The notes: generated by a model from the letters alone, not told the origin. 64,000 nucleotides of DNA from JAPUME01 sp027294185 (GCA_963555835.3 CAUVWZ020000001.1:868001-932000), one strand, 5' to 3'; shown: positions 52,140-61,465, numbered from the stretch's first letter. Numbers and translations: made by a program.

Positions 52140-53258
52140 ATGGCGGATAGGAAGGTTGGATTCTACGGTCACGTTCGGCAGTACCACAGCCTCAAGCCGG
52201 AAATCGACAAGGCTATCAGCGACGTGTTGGAGAGCGGCGCCTACGTCATGGGCCCCCAGGGCAAGGAGTTCGAAAAGGAGCTGGCCGCCTATAGCGGCAC
52301 CAGGGACGCCGTCGGCGTCAACTCCGGCACCGACGCTCTGGTGCTGACCTTCAAGGCCCTGGGATTGGGACCGGGCGACGAAATCATCACCGTGGCGAAC
52401 ACCTTCTTCGCCACCGCCGAGGCCATCTGGCTGATCGGGGCGACGGCGGTCCTTGTGGACCATGACCCTGTGACCTATAACATCGACCCGAGCAAGATCG
52501 AGGCGGCCATCACACCGCGCACCAGGGCTATTGTGCCGGTGCACCTCTACGGGCAGCCGGCAGAGATGCGCGCCGTGGCCAAGATCGCCAAGGCACATAA
52601 GCTGCTCGTCATCGAAGATAATGCCCAATCCATCGGCGCCCGCGGAGACGACTTCGCCATCGGCGAGCTGAGCGATGCGGTCTGCCTCAGCTTTATCATC
52701 CAGAAAAACCTCGGCTGCTTCGGAGACGGGGGCGCGGTGGCGACGAATCGCCAGGAGGTCGCCGACCGAATCCGCATCCTGCGGAATCACGGCTCCCCGA
52801 AGCGCTCCCATCACAGCCTGGGTTACAACAGCCGGCTCGATGACCTGCACGCCGCCGTGCTGCGCATCAAGCTGCGCCAGATCGACAAGTGGAACGATCG
52901 GCGTCGCTCGATCGCCGCGCAGTATGACAAAGCGTTGGCCGACGTCAACCTGAAGCTGCCCACCGCCAAGGCGGGCTACCGCCACGTCTATCACCTCTAT
53001 GTGGTCGAGAGCGACGACCGCGACGGGCTGCAGGCCTATCTCAAGTCCCGGGGCATCATCGCCCAGACCCACTACCCCATCGCCATCCACCAGCAGGAAG
53101 GGTACCCCTGGGGATGCAAAGCTGTAGTCCCCGCTCCGCTGCCGAATACGGAAGCCGGAGTGCCTCGCGTGCTGTCTCTGCCCATGTACCCGGAGCTCAC
53201 GCAGGACGAGGTTCAATACGTGATCGACGCCATCAGGAGCTGGCCGGGGAAAGGTTAG
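52140..53258 (+). CDS. DegT/DnrJ/EryC1-family sugar aminotransferase
   Basis: 372 residues. PLP-dependent nucleotide-sugar 3- or 4-aminotransferase. AYVMGPQGKEFEKELAAY, VGVNSGTDALVLTFKALGLG, DEIITVANTFFATAEAI, PVHLYGQPAEM, IEDNAQSIGA and the PLP lysine in IIQKNLGCFGDGGAVATN. RNHGSPKRSHHSLGYNSRLD completes the active site. Probably makes a surface amino sugar; its sugar nucleotide is unknown. It lies 184 bases behind the SIS-domain gene on the same strand, so a common promoter is possible but not shown. Confidence 0.93.
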   Translation: MADRKVGFYGHVRQYHSLKPEIDKAISDVLESGAYVMGPQGKEFEKELAAYSGTRDAVGVNSGTDALVLTFKALGLGPGDEIITVANTFFATAEAIWLIGATAVLVDHDPVTYNIDPSKIEAAITPRTRAIVPVHLYGQPAEMRAVAKIAKAHKLLVIEDNAQSIGARGDDFAIGELSDAVCLSFIIQKNLGCFGDGGAVATNRQEVADRIRILRNHGSPKRSHHSLGYNSRLDDLHAAVLRIKLRQIDKWNDRRRSIAAQYDKALADVNLKLPTAKAGYRHVYHLYVVESDDRDGLQAYLKSRGIIAQTHYPIAIHQQEGYPWGCKAVVPAPLPNTEAGVPRVLSLPMYPELTQDEVQYVIDAIRSWPGKG

Positions 53259-53349
53259 GTCACCGGGGTTTGCTGTATGGAACCAATAACTATCAGCCAA
53301 TCAGCCGGAAGCCGTCCCGTAGGTAATCTGCACCGGGCATCGTCAGGGC

Positions 53350-53556
53350 ATGTTCGCCGCGGCGAATCAGCCGTGCCGAAGAATGCAATATGCCTTGAAG
53401 GCCCTAGCTCTGAGGGGCACCACTCCGCACTCAGAGACCCCGGCTCTGACATTTTGTGAGATTGCTTCCAGGAACCGCCGATCGCCGTCGGCCACCGGTT
53501 CATCCGTCCATTTGTTCCCACGAAACGTGATACCGAACCGCCCGCCCAGGTGCTAG
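53350..53556 (+). pseudogene. Possible remnant of an Rrf2-like regulator
   Basis: In the 308-base gap after the aminotransferase gene, the plus strand encodes RRMQYALKALALRGTTPHSE, then ALTFCEIASRNRRS, which resembles the first helices of Rrf2-type repressors (YALKALxxLA ... IAExxxIP). The rest of the domain is absent and the following residues are random-looking. Low confidence; nothing else is seen in this gap. Confidence 0.3.
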
Positions 53557-53566
53557 TCTAGGAACC

Positions 53567-54274
53567 GTGCGGATCGCCCTATCAGCATCGAATCAGAAAA
53601 AGGCCGACAAATATATCGAGGCGCTGGTTCAGGCCGGAACCGCGCGGGAGGAAATCGTTTCTCTGCTGGCCGAACCACCGGGGCAGCTTCCGCCGCCGGT
53701 AGGCGGTTTGGACGGCCTGCTGCTGAGCGGTGGGGCCGACATCGACCCGCCCTTGTTCGGCGAGACACGCCGCTACGACAATGTGAAGGTGGACCGGACG
53801 CGGGATGATGCAGAGCTTAAACTACTCGCTGAATTCCGCAAACGCCGCCTGCCGATTCTCTGCATCTGTCGCGGCATTCAGGTGTTGAACGTCGCTCATA
53901 AAGGCACCCTCTATCAGGACCTGCTGAGGGACAAGGTGACAACGCACCAGCACAAGCAAACGGAGATCAAGGACGTAGGCCGCGAGAAGGAGACGCACGC
54001 AGTAACCATTAAGCCGGATTCCCTGCTGGCGCGGGTCATGGGGACGACTTCGAGCCAGGTGAACAGCACTCATCATCAAGCGGTCAAAGATGTAGGGAAA
54101 GGCTTGCGTGTCGTGGCCCGCTCGGAAGACAATGTGATCGAAGGAATCGAACTTGAAAAGGATTACCCGTTCCTCCTGGCCGTTGAGTGGCACCCGGAGG
54201 AGTTGGTGCATCGTCCGCCGCAGTTGAGGATCTTCGAGCGCTTCCTGGCCGCCTGTCGGACTGTCGGCGCATAA
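53567..54274 (+). CDS. Class I glutamine amidotransferase-like hydrolase (peptidase C26, PuuD-like)
   Basis: 235 residues from a GTG at 53567 with AGGA just before. Triad-type GATase: LLLSGGADIDPPLFGE; nucleophile Cys in RLPILCICRGIQVLNVAHKG; HHQAVKDVGKGL; and the catalytic His-Glu in LLAVEWHPEELVH. The family includes gamma-glutamyl-GABA hydrolases of polyamine breakdown and related gamma-glutamyl peptidases. No synthetase gene is adjacent, so a stand-alone hydrolase is likely. The first about 30 residues are shorter than in PuuD. Confidence 0.9.
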   Translation: MRIALSASNQKKADKYIEALVQAGTAREEIVSLLAEPPGQLPPPVGGLDGLLLSGGADIDPPLFGETRRYDNVKVDRTRDDAELKLLAEFRKRRLPILCICRGIQVLNVAHKGTLYQDLLRDKVTTHQHKQTEIKDVGREKETHAVTIKPDSLLARVMGTTSSQVNSTHHQAVKDVGKGLRVVARSEDNVIEGIELEKDYPFLLAVEWHPEELVHRPPQLRIFERFLAACRTVGA

Positions 54275-54459
54275 GGTCACAAGCCAGGGCAGGACGGACC
54301 GCTCATCTTGAATCGGAAAAGGAACACGAATATCACCGAATAGTAAAACAGAAGAGGATCGGAATCTGCTCCGCCGTCAAGCAATCGTAAGGAAAAGAAA
54401 GTTGCTGGTTGGATTTCACCCCGGGGCTCTGGGCGAATTTCAAGCGCAGGGAGGGGGCC

Positions 54460-54978
54460 ATGGGCACCAGGATCGTAATTTCCCAGGGCGACATCACGGA
54501 AGCCGAAGTGGAAGCCATCGTAAACGCCGCCAATACGGATTTGATGCTGGGCGCAGGTGTAGCGGGCGCCATCCGACGCAAGGGTGGCCCGGAAATCGCG
54601 ATGCAGTGCGCCGAGCATGGACCGGTGAAACTCGGCGAAGCGGCCCGGACCGGAGCCGGGACCCTGAAGGCGCGCTATGTAATCCACGCGGCCAGCATGC
54701 ATCTGGGCGGTGTGACCAGCGCCGCCTCGCTCCGCAACGCAGTGCGAAACTCTCTGGCCCGTGCCGAGGAGAAAAAGCTGAAGACTCTGGCGTTCCCTGC
54801 CATCGGCACCGGCGTCGCCGGCTTCCCCATGAAACAGTGCGCCGAAATCATGCTTGAAGAAATCCTGAGGCACATTCGCGGCGAGACCTCACTCGAAGAG
54901 ATTCATTTCGTCCTGTTCGACGAGCGCGGTCTCCAGAAATTCCAGAAGACCTATTCGGAACTGGCCGGAAAACGGTAA
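54460..54978 (+). CDS. Macro-domain protein
   Basis: 172 residues from ATG 54460, with GGGAGGGGG before it. VISQGDITEAEVEAIVNAAN, LMLGAGVAGAIRRKGG and TLAFPAIGTGVAGFPMKQCA are the ADP-ribose-binding loops of the macro fold (Asn in VNAAN and the GxGVAGAI loop). Probably an O-acetyl-ADP-ribose or ADP-ribosyl hydrolase in the cytoplasm. It follows the peptidase C26 gene by about 185 bases and precedes the MidA gene. A start at 54409 is in frame but lacks homology. Confidence 0.93.
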   Translation: MGTRIVISQGDITEAEVEAIVNAANTDLMLGAGVAGAIRRKGGPEIAMQCAEHGPVKLGEAARTGAGTLKARYVIHAASMHLGGVTSAASLRNAVRNSLARAEEKKLKTLAFPAIGTGVAGFPMKQCAEIMLEEILRHIRGETSLEEIHFVLFDERGLQKFQKTYSELAGKR

Positions 54979-54987
54979 GGGACAGGC

Positions 54988-55000
54988 GGGGACAGTCCCC
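54988..55000. repeat. Short perfect palindrome after the macro-domain gene
   Basis: GGGGAC-A-GTCCCC at 54988-55000, ten bases after the macro-domain stop, followed by CGAATTTTT. It might act as a weak terminator; the one-base loop is too tight, so the central bases would have to open. Confidence 0.4.
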
Positions 55001-55039
55001 CGAATTTTTCCGGGTTCCCGGCGCGCGATTTCCACTATT

Positions 55040-56221
55040 TTGAAGACCGACGCTTCACCCCTCACTCCATTCCTCACCGACGAGCTTCGCCGCCGTCGCC
55101 GCATCTCCTTCCGCGAATACATGCACTGGTGTCTCTATCATCCCCAGCACGGCTACTACACTCAGGGTCGGGAGCGCATCACCGGGAAAGGCGGCGACTT
55201 CTTCACCAGCACCGACGTGGGGCCTCTGTTCGCCCGCATCGTCGCGCGTCAAATCGTTGAGATGTGGGAGGTGCTCGACCGACCCGACCCGTTCGACCTG
55301 GTGGAGATGGGCGCGGGGCGAGGCCTGTTTGCTCTCGATTTCCTGCAGTGGGCCGGGGACAAAGCTCCCGGACTCCACCGAGCTTTGCGCTACACGCTGA
55401 TCGAGTCCGGCGAAAAGCAGGCGCAGGCGGCTTTGGCACGACTGCGCGAATCCGAATTGGCCGACAAAATTCGAACCGTCGAGAACTTCGACGCTCTCGG
55501 CCCTGTGACCGGCTGCTTCTTTTCCAACGAACTGGTGGATGCCTTTCCCGTCTCGGTGGTAGGACGAATCGACGGGCGTTTGAAGGAACTCTATCTCATC
55601 TTAAAGGACGGTGAATTGACCGAAGAGTTCGGCCCGCTGAGCAGCACGGAGGTAGCCGCCTACCTCGCCCGCTACGCGCACCAGCTCGAAGAAGGCTGCC
55701 GCGCAGAGGTGAACCTGGGCGCCACCGAGTGGATGAAAGCCATTGCCGAAAAACTCAAGCGAGGATTCATTCTTACCGTGGATTACGGCAACCTGGCATC
55801 CCAGCTCTACCGCACACCCCTAGCGCGCGGGACGCTCCTTGCCTTTCGGCATCATCAGGCAAGCGAAGATTTCTATCGCGCGCCGGGCGAGCAGGACCTG
55901 ACCGCGCACGTCAACTTCACGGCACTCATTGACGCAGGGACGGACGCAGGACTTGGGTTCACCGGTTTCACTACGCAGGAGAAATTCCTGATGGCGCTCG
56001 GCGAGTCCGATCAATTCGAAGAATTGTTCGAAGAAGAAAGCACCGAAACCGAAAAACTCCAGGCGCGGCTACGGTTGAAGCGGCTGATTCACCCGGAAGA
56101 TATGGGCGAGATTTTCAAAGTCCTGATCCAACACCGGGGAGTAAGCAGACCGAAACTTACCGGACTGAGATACGCCGCTCCACTTCCCACCCTTCCTTCG
56201 GAGAAAAAGAAAGCGTCGTAG
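55040..56221 (+). CDS. SAM-dependent methyltransferase, MidA/NDUFAF7 family
   Basis: 393 residues from a TTG at 55040. N-terminal RRISFREYMHWCLYHPQHGY and YTQGRERITGKGGDFFTSTD are diagnostic; SAM-binding FDLVEMGAGRGLFALDFLQW; CFFSNELVDAFPV; LTVDYGNLA; and HVNFTALIDAGTDAGL. Mitochondrial NDUFAF7 methylates an Arg of a complex I subunit; bacterial substrates are not established. A complex I subunit gene (nuoB) is in this window but 15 kb away. No clear ribosome binding site precedes the TTG. Confidence 0.92.
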   Translation: MKTDASPLTPFLTDELRRRRRISFREYMHWCLYHPQHGYYTQGRERITGKGGDFFTSTDVGPLFARIVARQIVEMWEVLDRPDPFDLVEMGAGRGLFALDFLQWAGDKAPGLHRALRYTLIESGEKQAQAALARLRESELADKIRTVENFDALGPVTGCFFSNELVDAFPVSVVGRIDGRLKELYLILKDGELTEEFGPLSSTEVAAYLARYAHQLEEGCRAEVNLGATEWMKAIAEKLKRGFILTVDYGNLASQLYRTPLARGTLLAFRHHQASEDFYRAPGEQDLTAHVNFTALIDAGTDAGLGFTGFTTQEKFLMALGESDQFEELFEEESTETEKLQARLRLKRLIHPEDMGEIFKVLIQHRGVSRPKLTGLRYAAPLPTLPSEKKKAS

Positions 56222-56243
56222 GAGACAAGGATTCGAATCGGGG

Positions 56244-58226
56244 TCAACTGATGCGGCGGGAGACCTGGCGGAAAGCTTCTTTGAGGTACTTGTTGGCCTC
56301 GTCGAGCGCGCCCTGGGCATTGTCATTCGTCTGAAGCGCGCGGCGGTACTCATTCACGGCGCGGTCGCGCTGGCCGGTGAGATCGAAAATCTTGCCCAGC
56401 GTCAGATGGCACCACACCTCGATCCATTTGGGATTCAGGTCGCCCTGCAGCGCTGCGCGGAACGACCGGTTGGCTTCCTGGTAATTCTGCAGCCTGAAGA
56501 AGATATCCCCGATGCGGTAGTTGGCGAGAGAACTGTTGCGGTTTAACTGGAGAACTTCCTGGTAGGCCTTGATGGCTTCGAGATAGGCCCGTTCCTCCAT
56601 TAACTGGTCCGCCCGTGCTAGTTGGACCTCGTAGCGCGTCCGGTCATCATACTTCAGGATTCGGCTGGCCGGGTCGATGATCACCTTCAGCGGCTTCGTC
56701 CTGGTGTTCATGGTAAAGTCGGTGGTCGTCCCGATCATGTCCACCCGTGTGGAGATGGGCCGGGCGCCCTCGGCCAGAATTCGCACCTCCACCGGCATGC
56801 GAAAGATATCCAAATCCTGCTCGATTTTCCCGATTGTCTGGAAGCCCTGCTTGGTCCGGTAAACCACCCAGCTTCTCTTGAACTGCGGCACGCCGGTGGA
56901 GTTGACCCACTGGGCGAAGAAGTAGGTCAGCTCCTGGTCGGTCACCTCCTCCATTAAAATCTGAAGATCGTCGGAGGCAACAGTATCCCAGGCGTAGTCG
57001 GCGGCCATGGTGCGAAGCGCCTGGATGAACTTTTCCTGGCCCACCACGTAGCGGAGCATGTGGAAGACCATGGCTCCTTTTTGGAAGACGATCGACTGGA
57101 ATTCGGCGGAATACTCCCGGAGAAGCCCCGACTGGCTGAGAGGAACCACGTCCTCTCGCGTCAAAGCCCCAATGGATACCCTCCTCATGGTCTGCTCGAA
57201 GGCAGCCTGCCCCCTGACCTCTTCTTCCAGCATGGCTGCGGAATAGGTCGCCAACCCTTCGTCGAGATAACGATCGTGGATCGTCTCGGGACTTACGAGG
57301 TTGCGCCACCACTGGTGGGCAAGCTCGTGCCCCAGCAGGTTGTAGTTGATGCTGGTGGTCAGTCCACGTGCGGCAAGAAACGCCATGCCCGGACCGGAGT
57401 AGCCGCCCACCGTTCCATCCTCAATCTCCACGATGGCAAGCCGCCCAAAGGGGTAAGAGCCGAACTGCCGCGAGTAGAATTCCAAAACCTCAGAGACCGC
57501 TTCCGCATACACCTGTACCAGTTCCGGGTCGTCCCGCTTCATGTAGAAGGTGGTGCTGGGTCCGGGTTCGGTGGAAGGGATCACGTTGTAGTTCCCCGCT
57601 GCAAGGGTTCCGGGGAAGGTTACGTGAGTTTCCCGAAACGTATAAGTAACCTTGCCGGATTCCGATACCGGTTGGGCCGCCTCACCGGAGGCGATAACCA
57701 CCTCACCGGTGGGAACGGTAATACGCATCTCCGCCGTGAAGCGGTCCACTCCATAGCCGCTCACCGGAAACCACCGCGCCGGGTAGAGCAGATAAGAGCC
57801 CTCGGGACCGATGTAAGCAAGTTTCAGATTCTCAATCGGACTGCCTTCAGCCGTTGCGAGAGCGCCGCCGTATTCGAAGGTCAGGGAGCTGGTCTTACCC
57901 TCGGGCACCGGGTTGAGGAAGTCCACGTTCAGCTCGTAGCCCGTATCCTGGCGAAATCTCAGGGGTTCACCCTGGGCGTCGAGCACGCGCTGAACCCGCA
58001 GGCTACGATTGAGCTCGAGAGCCAGCGTCAGCAGGTCGGTGAGAGGGAGGAAATCCATCTTCACCCGTGCCGTGATCAAGTGGGTGGAGGGGAAAAGCTC
58101 TGCCTCAATGGTATAGCTTTCAACGTCCACTCGCTCCAACTGCGCAAAAACCGGAGAGGGAGTCGCCGTGAGCAGCAGAACCGCCCACAGCAGGATACCC
58201 GTCCCCATGATTTCCTTCCGACTCAT
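56244..58226 (-). CDS. Exported M1-family metallopeptidase with C-terminal TPRs
   Basis: 660 residues from ATG 58226, chosen because GAGGG lies seven bases before and a signal peptide follows (MGTGILLWAVLLLTATPSPV ending at FAQ). M1 zinc site HELAHQWWRNLVSPETIHDR followed by YLDEGLATYS gives HExxH-18-E. The usual exopeptidase GAMEN motif is replaced by GTVGGYSGPGMAFLA. Residues about 555-640 form two to three TPRs (YLEAIKAYQEVLQLNRNSSL, NYRIGDIFFRLQNYQEANRS, DRAVNEYRRALQTND). Probably a periplasmic peptidase with altered specificity. Convergent with the MidA gene. Confidence 0.9.
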   Translation of the reverse strand: MSRKEIMGTGILLWAVLLLTATPSPVFAQLERVDVESYTIEAELFPSTHLITARVKMDFLPLTDLLTLALELNRSLRVQRVLDAQGEPLRFRQDTGYELNVDFLNPVPEGKTSSLTFEYGGALATAEGSPIENLKLAYIGPEGSYLLYPARWFPVSGYGVDRFTAEMRITVPTGEVVIASGEAAQPVSESGKVTYTFRETHVTFPGTLAAGNYNVIPSTEPGPSTTFYMKRDDPELVQVYAEAVSEVLEFYSRQFGSYPFGRLAIVEIEDGTVGGYSGPGMAFLAARGLTTSINYNLLGHELAHQWWRNLVSPETIHDRYLDEGLATYSAAMLEEEVRGQAAFEQTMRRVSIGALTREDVVPLSQSGLLREYSAEFQSIVFQKGAMVFHMLRYVVGQEKFIQALRTMAADYAWDTVASDDLQILMEEVTDQELTYFFAQWVNSTGVPQFKRSWVVYRTKQGFQTIGKIEQDLDIFRMPVEVRILAEGARPISTRVDMIGTTTDFTMNTRTKPLKVIIDPASRILKYDDRTRYEVQLARADQLMEERAYLEAIKAYQEVLQLNRNSSLANYRIGDIFFRLQNYQEANRSFRAALQGDLNPKWIEVWCHLTLGKIFDLTGQRDRAVNEYRRALQTNDNAQGALDEANKYLKEAFRQVSRRIS

Positions 58227-58428
58227 CAACCACCCTCGCAATGAATAAATACCCACTCTTACTGAGATTACTTTGCGACCCAAATCGTTGCCTACTAGTT
58301 TAACCGGACTGCGCCAAACCGTATAGTGGGGATTCCAAATGCCTCCGGGCTCGCCTATGGCAAGCGTTCGAGCGGCCCTTGCCCAAACCCTTGCCCAGCG
58401 CAGCCTCATAGGCGGGGCCAGGAGACAC

Positions 58429-59607
58429 CTAGAAGGTGAGCATTCCGAAGATCGACTCGGCAGCTCTCTCGACCGCCCCCGGCCGGCCCAGAGCCGATTT
58501 TACCTCGCCCAGCTCCGCGATCATTTTCTCCCGCATCGGCTGCTTGTCCAGCAGCGCCTCCACTTCACGAGCGACCTTAGGTCCCGTGAAATCTCGCTGG
58601 AAAAGCTCCCTCACGACCCGCCGCCTGGCAATCAGGTTCACCATGGAATAAAAAGGGACATCCACCAGAAGCTTGCCCACCAGCCAGGTAAGGGCCGAGA
58701 CCCGGTAGACGACCACCATCGGACACCCCAGCAGACCGGCTTCGAGGGTTGCCGTGCCGCTCGCCACAACAGCGGCGGTGGAATAGGTTAGGGCATCATA
58801 GGCCCCGTCTTTTATAACTCGCAGGGGTAGCACTCGCAAGGGAGCGCCGCTTCCCTCCCCGCCGCCCACGGCGCGCTCCATCCAGCCGGGAGGGAGCGTA
58901 GGTGCGGAGGGCAGCACGAACTGCACCTTGCGCTTGTCCCCCAGGCACTCGGCGGCCTCAAGCATGGCCGGCAGGTTGTGGCGAACCTCCCCCTCGCGGC
59001 TGCCGGGAAGCAAGGCCACCGTCGGGCAGGCCGGGTCGAGCCGGTTCCGGGCGAAGAACTCCTCCCGGCTCGAGGAGGGTTCAACCGACCCCACCAGCGG
59101 ATGACCCACATACTCAACCTCAATTCCCGCCTGGCGATAGAAATCCTCCTCAAAGGGGAAGATGCAGATCATCTTGCTTACCGTCCTGCGCATCACACGC
59201 AGGCGGGATTTTCGCCAGGCCCAAATCTGAGGGCTTACGAAATAGATGACCGGAATACCGCGCCGCTTGAGCCTTTTTGCGAGGCGAAGGTTGAAGTCGG
59301 GGAAGTCGATGAGAATTGCGGCGCGAGGTTTGCGCGCGTCCACCTGTTGAAGGAGCCTGCGAAAGGCTCTCAAAATGCGCGGGAGGCGGCTCACAACCTC
59401 TGTGATTCCCACCACGGTAACATCATGCGCATCGACGACGGTATCGACGCCTGCGCGGCGCATCTCCTGGCCACCACAGCCGAACAGCTCCAACTCGTGC
59501 GACTTCCGCCGGAGGCAGGCGGCAAGCTGTGCGCCGTAGAGGTCCCCGGAGCGTTCCCCGGCGACGATGAGCAGCGGGCCGGTAGGTAATAACGGGCCGG
59601 TGGGCAT
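58429..59607 (-). CDS. lpxB: Lipid-A-disaccharide synthase
   Basis: 392 residues from ATG 59607. Glycosyltransferase joining UDP-2,3-diacylglucosamine and lipid X. LIVAGERSGDLYGAQLAACL; LFGCGGQEMRRAG; ILIDFPDFNLRLAKRLKRRG; and YFVSPQIWAWRKSRLRVMR are diagnostic. An upstream frame extension to 59697 overlaps the ABC transporter gene and lacks homology. The N-terminus MPTGPLLPTGPLL contains an 18-base duplication. The gene begins four bases after the ABC transporter stop, so it is co-transcribed with the exporter pair. It shows that the organism makes lipid A. Confidence 0.95.
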   Translation of the reverse strand: MPTGPLLPTGPLLIVAGERSGDLYGAQLAACLRRKSHELELFGCGGQEMRRAGVDTVVDAHDVTVVGITEVVSRLPRILRAFRRLLQQVDARKPRAAILIDFPDFNLRLAKRLKRRGIPVIYFVSPQIWAWRKSRLRVMRRTVSKMICIFPFEEDFYRQAGIEVEYVGHPLVGSVEPSSSREEFFARNRLDPACPTVALLPGSREGEVRHNLPAMLEAAECLGDKRKVQFVLPSAPTLPPGWMERAVGGGEGSGAPLRVLPLRVIKDGAYDALTYSTAAVVASGTATLEAGLLGCPMVVVYRVSALTWLVGKLLVDVPFYSMVNLIARRRVVRELFQRDFTGPKVAREVEALLDKQPMREKMIAELGEVKSALGRPGAVERAAESIFGMLTF

Positions 59608-59611
59608 GACC

Positions 59612-61465
59612 TTAGCCTGGTTTCTCCCGAGCACCCAGAAGCTCCTGCTGCTTGTACTGGAGCTGGTAGAGCTTGTAGTAGAGTCCCTGCTTTGCAATCA
59701 ACTCCCAGTGCGTGCCGGTCTCACGCACCTTCCCTCTGTGCAGAACGACGATCTTGTCGGCATTCTGGATGGTCGAAAGCCGATGGGCGATGACCAGGGC
59801 GGTACGGTTCTCGAGCAGCTTTTCCACGCCCTCTCGCACGGCAAACTCGGTCTCAGGATCGACGCTCGAGGTGGCCTCATCCAGAATCAGGATTCGCGGA
59901 TCGTGCGCCAGTGCGCGAGCGTAGGAGAGCAACTGTTTCTGGCCGACCGAAAGCGTGGAGCTGCGCTCATCGACCCTCGCCTGGTACTTTTCCGGAAACT
60001 GATTGACGTAGCGGTCAAGCTTCACCCGCTCGGTGGCGCTTTCGACCGCCTCCTGCCCGATGCCCTCGGTTCCCAGACGGACATTGCTCGAAATCGTACC
60101 CGAAAACAGATAAGGGTCCTGAAGCACAATGGCAAAGTTGCGTCGCAGGTCCGCCTGCCGCAACCGGCGGATGTCCACCCCGTCCAGAAGAATCTCCCCC
60201 TTGTTGACATCATAGAATCGCAGCAGGAGGTTGGTGAGCGTTGTCTTGCCTGCGCCGGTATGGCCGACCACCGCTACCCTCTGGCCCGCATCCACGGTGA
60301 AGGATACATCCTCCAGAACCCAGTAGTCTTCCTGGTAAGCAAAACTCACGTTGCGAAATTCAATCTTGCCCTTACCGGGGGGCGGTTGCAACGGCTGCGC
60401 AGGGTCGGAAATAGTCACAGGAGTGTCGAGCAGCTTGAAGATTCTCTCTGAGCTCGCCATTGCCGACTGGAGAATATTGTACTTGTCGCTCAGGTCCTGA
60501 ATGGGCCGGTAAAAGCGCTGTGAATATTGGATGAAAGCCAGCACCACACCCAGGCTCACCACACCGTCCATCGCCAGCCCTCCGCCGAACCACAGGACGA
60601 TCGCCACCGCGATCACGCCGAAGTATTCCACCGCCGGATAGAAAAGCCCGTAGGCAAGGATGGAATCCTTGTAGGCTTTCAGATGGTCCCGGTTGATGGT
60701 TTCGAACTCCTCAAAGCTCCGCTCCTCGCGGTTCAGCAGTTGAACGACGGCGATGCCTGAGAGATGTTCCTGCAGGTAAGCGTTGATCCGCGCCAGGGCA
60801 GTGCGAATGCGCCGGTAGGATTCCCGCACCACGCGGCGGAAGGCCATGGTGGTCATAACGATCAGGGGAAGGACGGCAAAGGTCATAAGCGCAATCCGCC
60901 AGTTGATGGTCAGCATGACGATGATGATGCCGAACAGCGTAAAAAAGTCTCCGAAGATCGCCACCACGCCGGAGGCAAAAAGATCGTTCAACACATCGAT
61001 GTCCGCGGTGACGCGAGTCACCAGCCTCCCCGTCGGATTCTTGTCGAAAAAGCTGAGGGGAAGCCGCTGCAGGTGGGCGAAGACTTCCCGCCGCAGGTCG
61101 AACATGATCTTCTGTCCCACCAGTTGCATGGTGTAGGTCTGGACGAACTCGAGCGCAAAGGTCAGCAGAAGCACCGGCAGGAAAATGAGCAGCACAATTT
61201 GAAAGATGCCGACTCGAGGATCGGAACTGAGCCAGGAGTCGAGAAAGGCGACAACGGGCGCACCCCGGCCCAGGTCAAGGTAACGGTCCACCTCCACCTT
61301 GAGCAGGTAGGGAGGAATGACCTGCAAAAAGGACGCGCCAATGATGGAGACAAAGGCCATCACCGTCACCTTCCGGTAAGGCACCAGGTAGCCGAGAAGC
61401 CGCCGCATCAGCCGTCCGTCGTAGGCTTTGCCGAGCACTTCCTCTTCGTGGTAACTGTCAGACAT
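59612..61465 (-). CDS. ABC exporter half-transporter, MdlB-like
   Basis: 617 residues. Six membrane helices (about 30-340), then an ATPase domain with Walker A VAVVGHTGAGKTTLTNLLLR, signature TLSVGQKQLLSYARAL, Walker B ILILDEATSSVDPETEF and H-loop VIAHRLSTIQNAD. LSVGQ and intact catalytic Glu are typical of the active half of a heterodimeric exporter. Partner: the gene immediately upstream (61514-63304). Being directly followed by lpxB, a role in lipid or drug export is conceivable, but the sequence is closer to MdlAB multidrug types than to homodimeric MsbA. It starts 48 bases after the partner's stop. Confidence 0.9.
   Translation of the reverse strand: MSDSYHEEEVLGKAYDGRLMRRLLGYLVPYRKVTVMAFVSIIGASFLQVIPPYLLKVEVDRYLDLGRGAPVVAFLDSWLSSDPRVGIFQIVLLIFLPVLLLTFALEFVQTYTMQLVGQKIMFDLRREVFAHLQRLPLSFFDKNPTGRLVTRVTADIDVLNDLFASGVVAIFGDFFTLFGIIIVMLTINWRIALMTFAVLPLIVMTTMAFRRVVRESYRRIRTALARINAYLQEHLSGIAVVQLLNREERSFEEFETINRDHLKAYKDSILAYGLFYPAVEYFGVIAVAIVLWFGGGLAMDGVVSLGVVLAFIQYSQRFYRPIQDLSDKYNILQSAMASSERIFKLLDTPVTISDPAQPLQPPPGKGKIEFRNVSFAYQEDYWVLEDVSFTVDAGQRVAVVGHTGAGKTTLTNLLLRFYDVNKGEILLDGVDIRRLRQADLRRNFAIVLQDPYLFSGTISSNVRLGTEGIGQEAVESATERVKLDRYVNQFPEKYQARVDERSSTLSVGQKQLLSYARALAHDPRILILDEATSSVDPETEFAVREGVEKLLENRTALVIAHRLSTIQNADKIVVLHRGKVRETGTHWELIAKQGLYYKLYQLQYKQQELLGAREKPG

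Noticed and set aside
52080..53300. Minus-strand frame of 406 codons opposite the DegT aminotransferase
   Set aside because: Longer than the real gene but a shadow: the plus strand has all aminotransferase motifs and the minus strand none.
57060..58244. Long plus-strand open frame of 394 codons opposite the M1 peptidase
   Set aside because: It is the antisense of a gene with clear peptidase motifs; its translation is rich in Arg, His and Gly with no domain.
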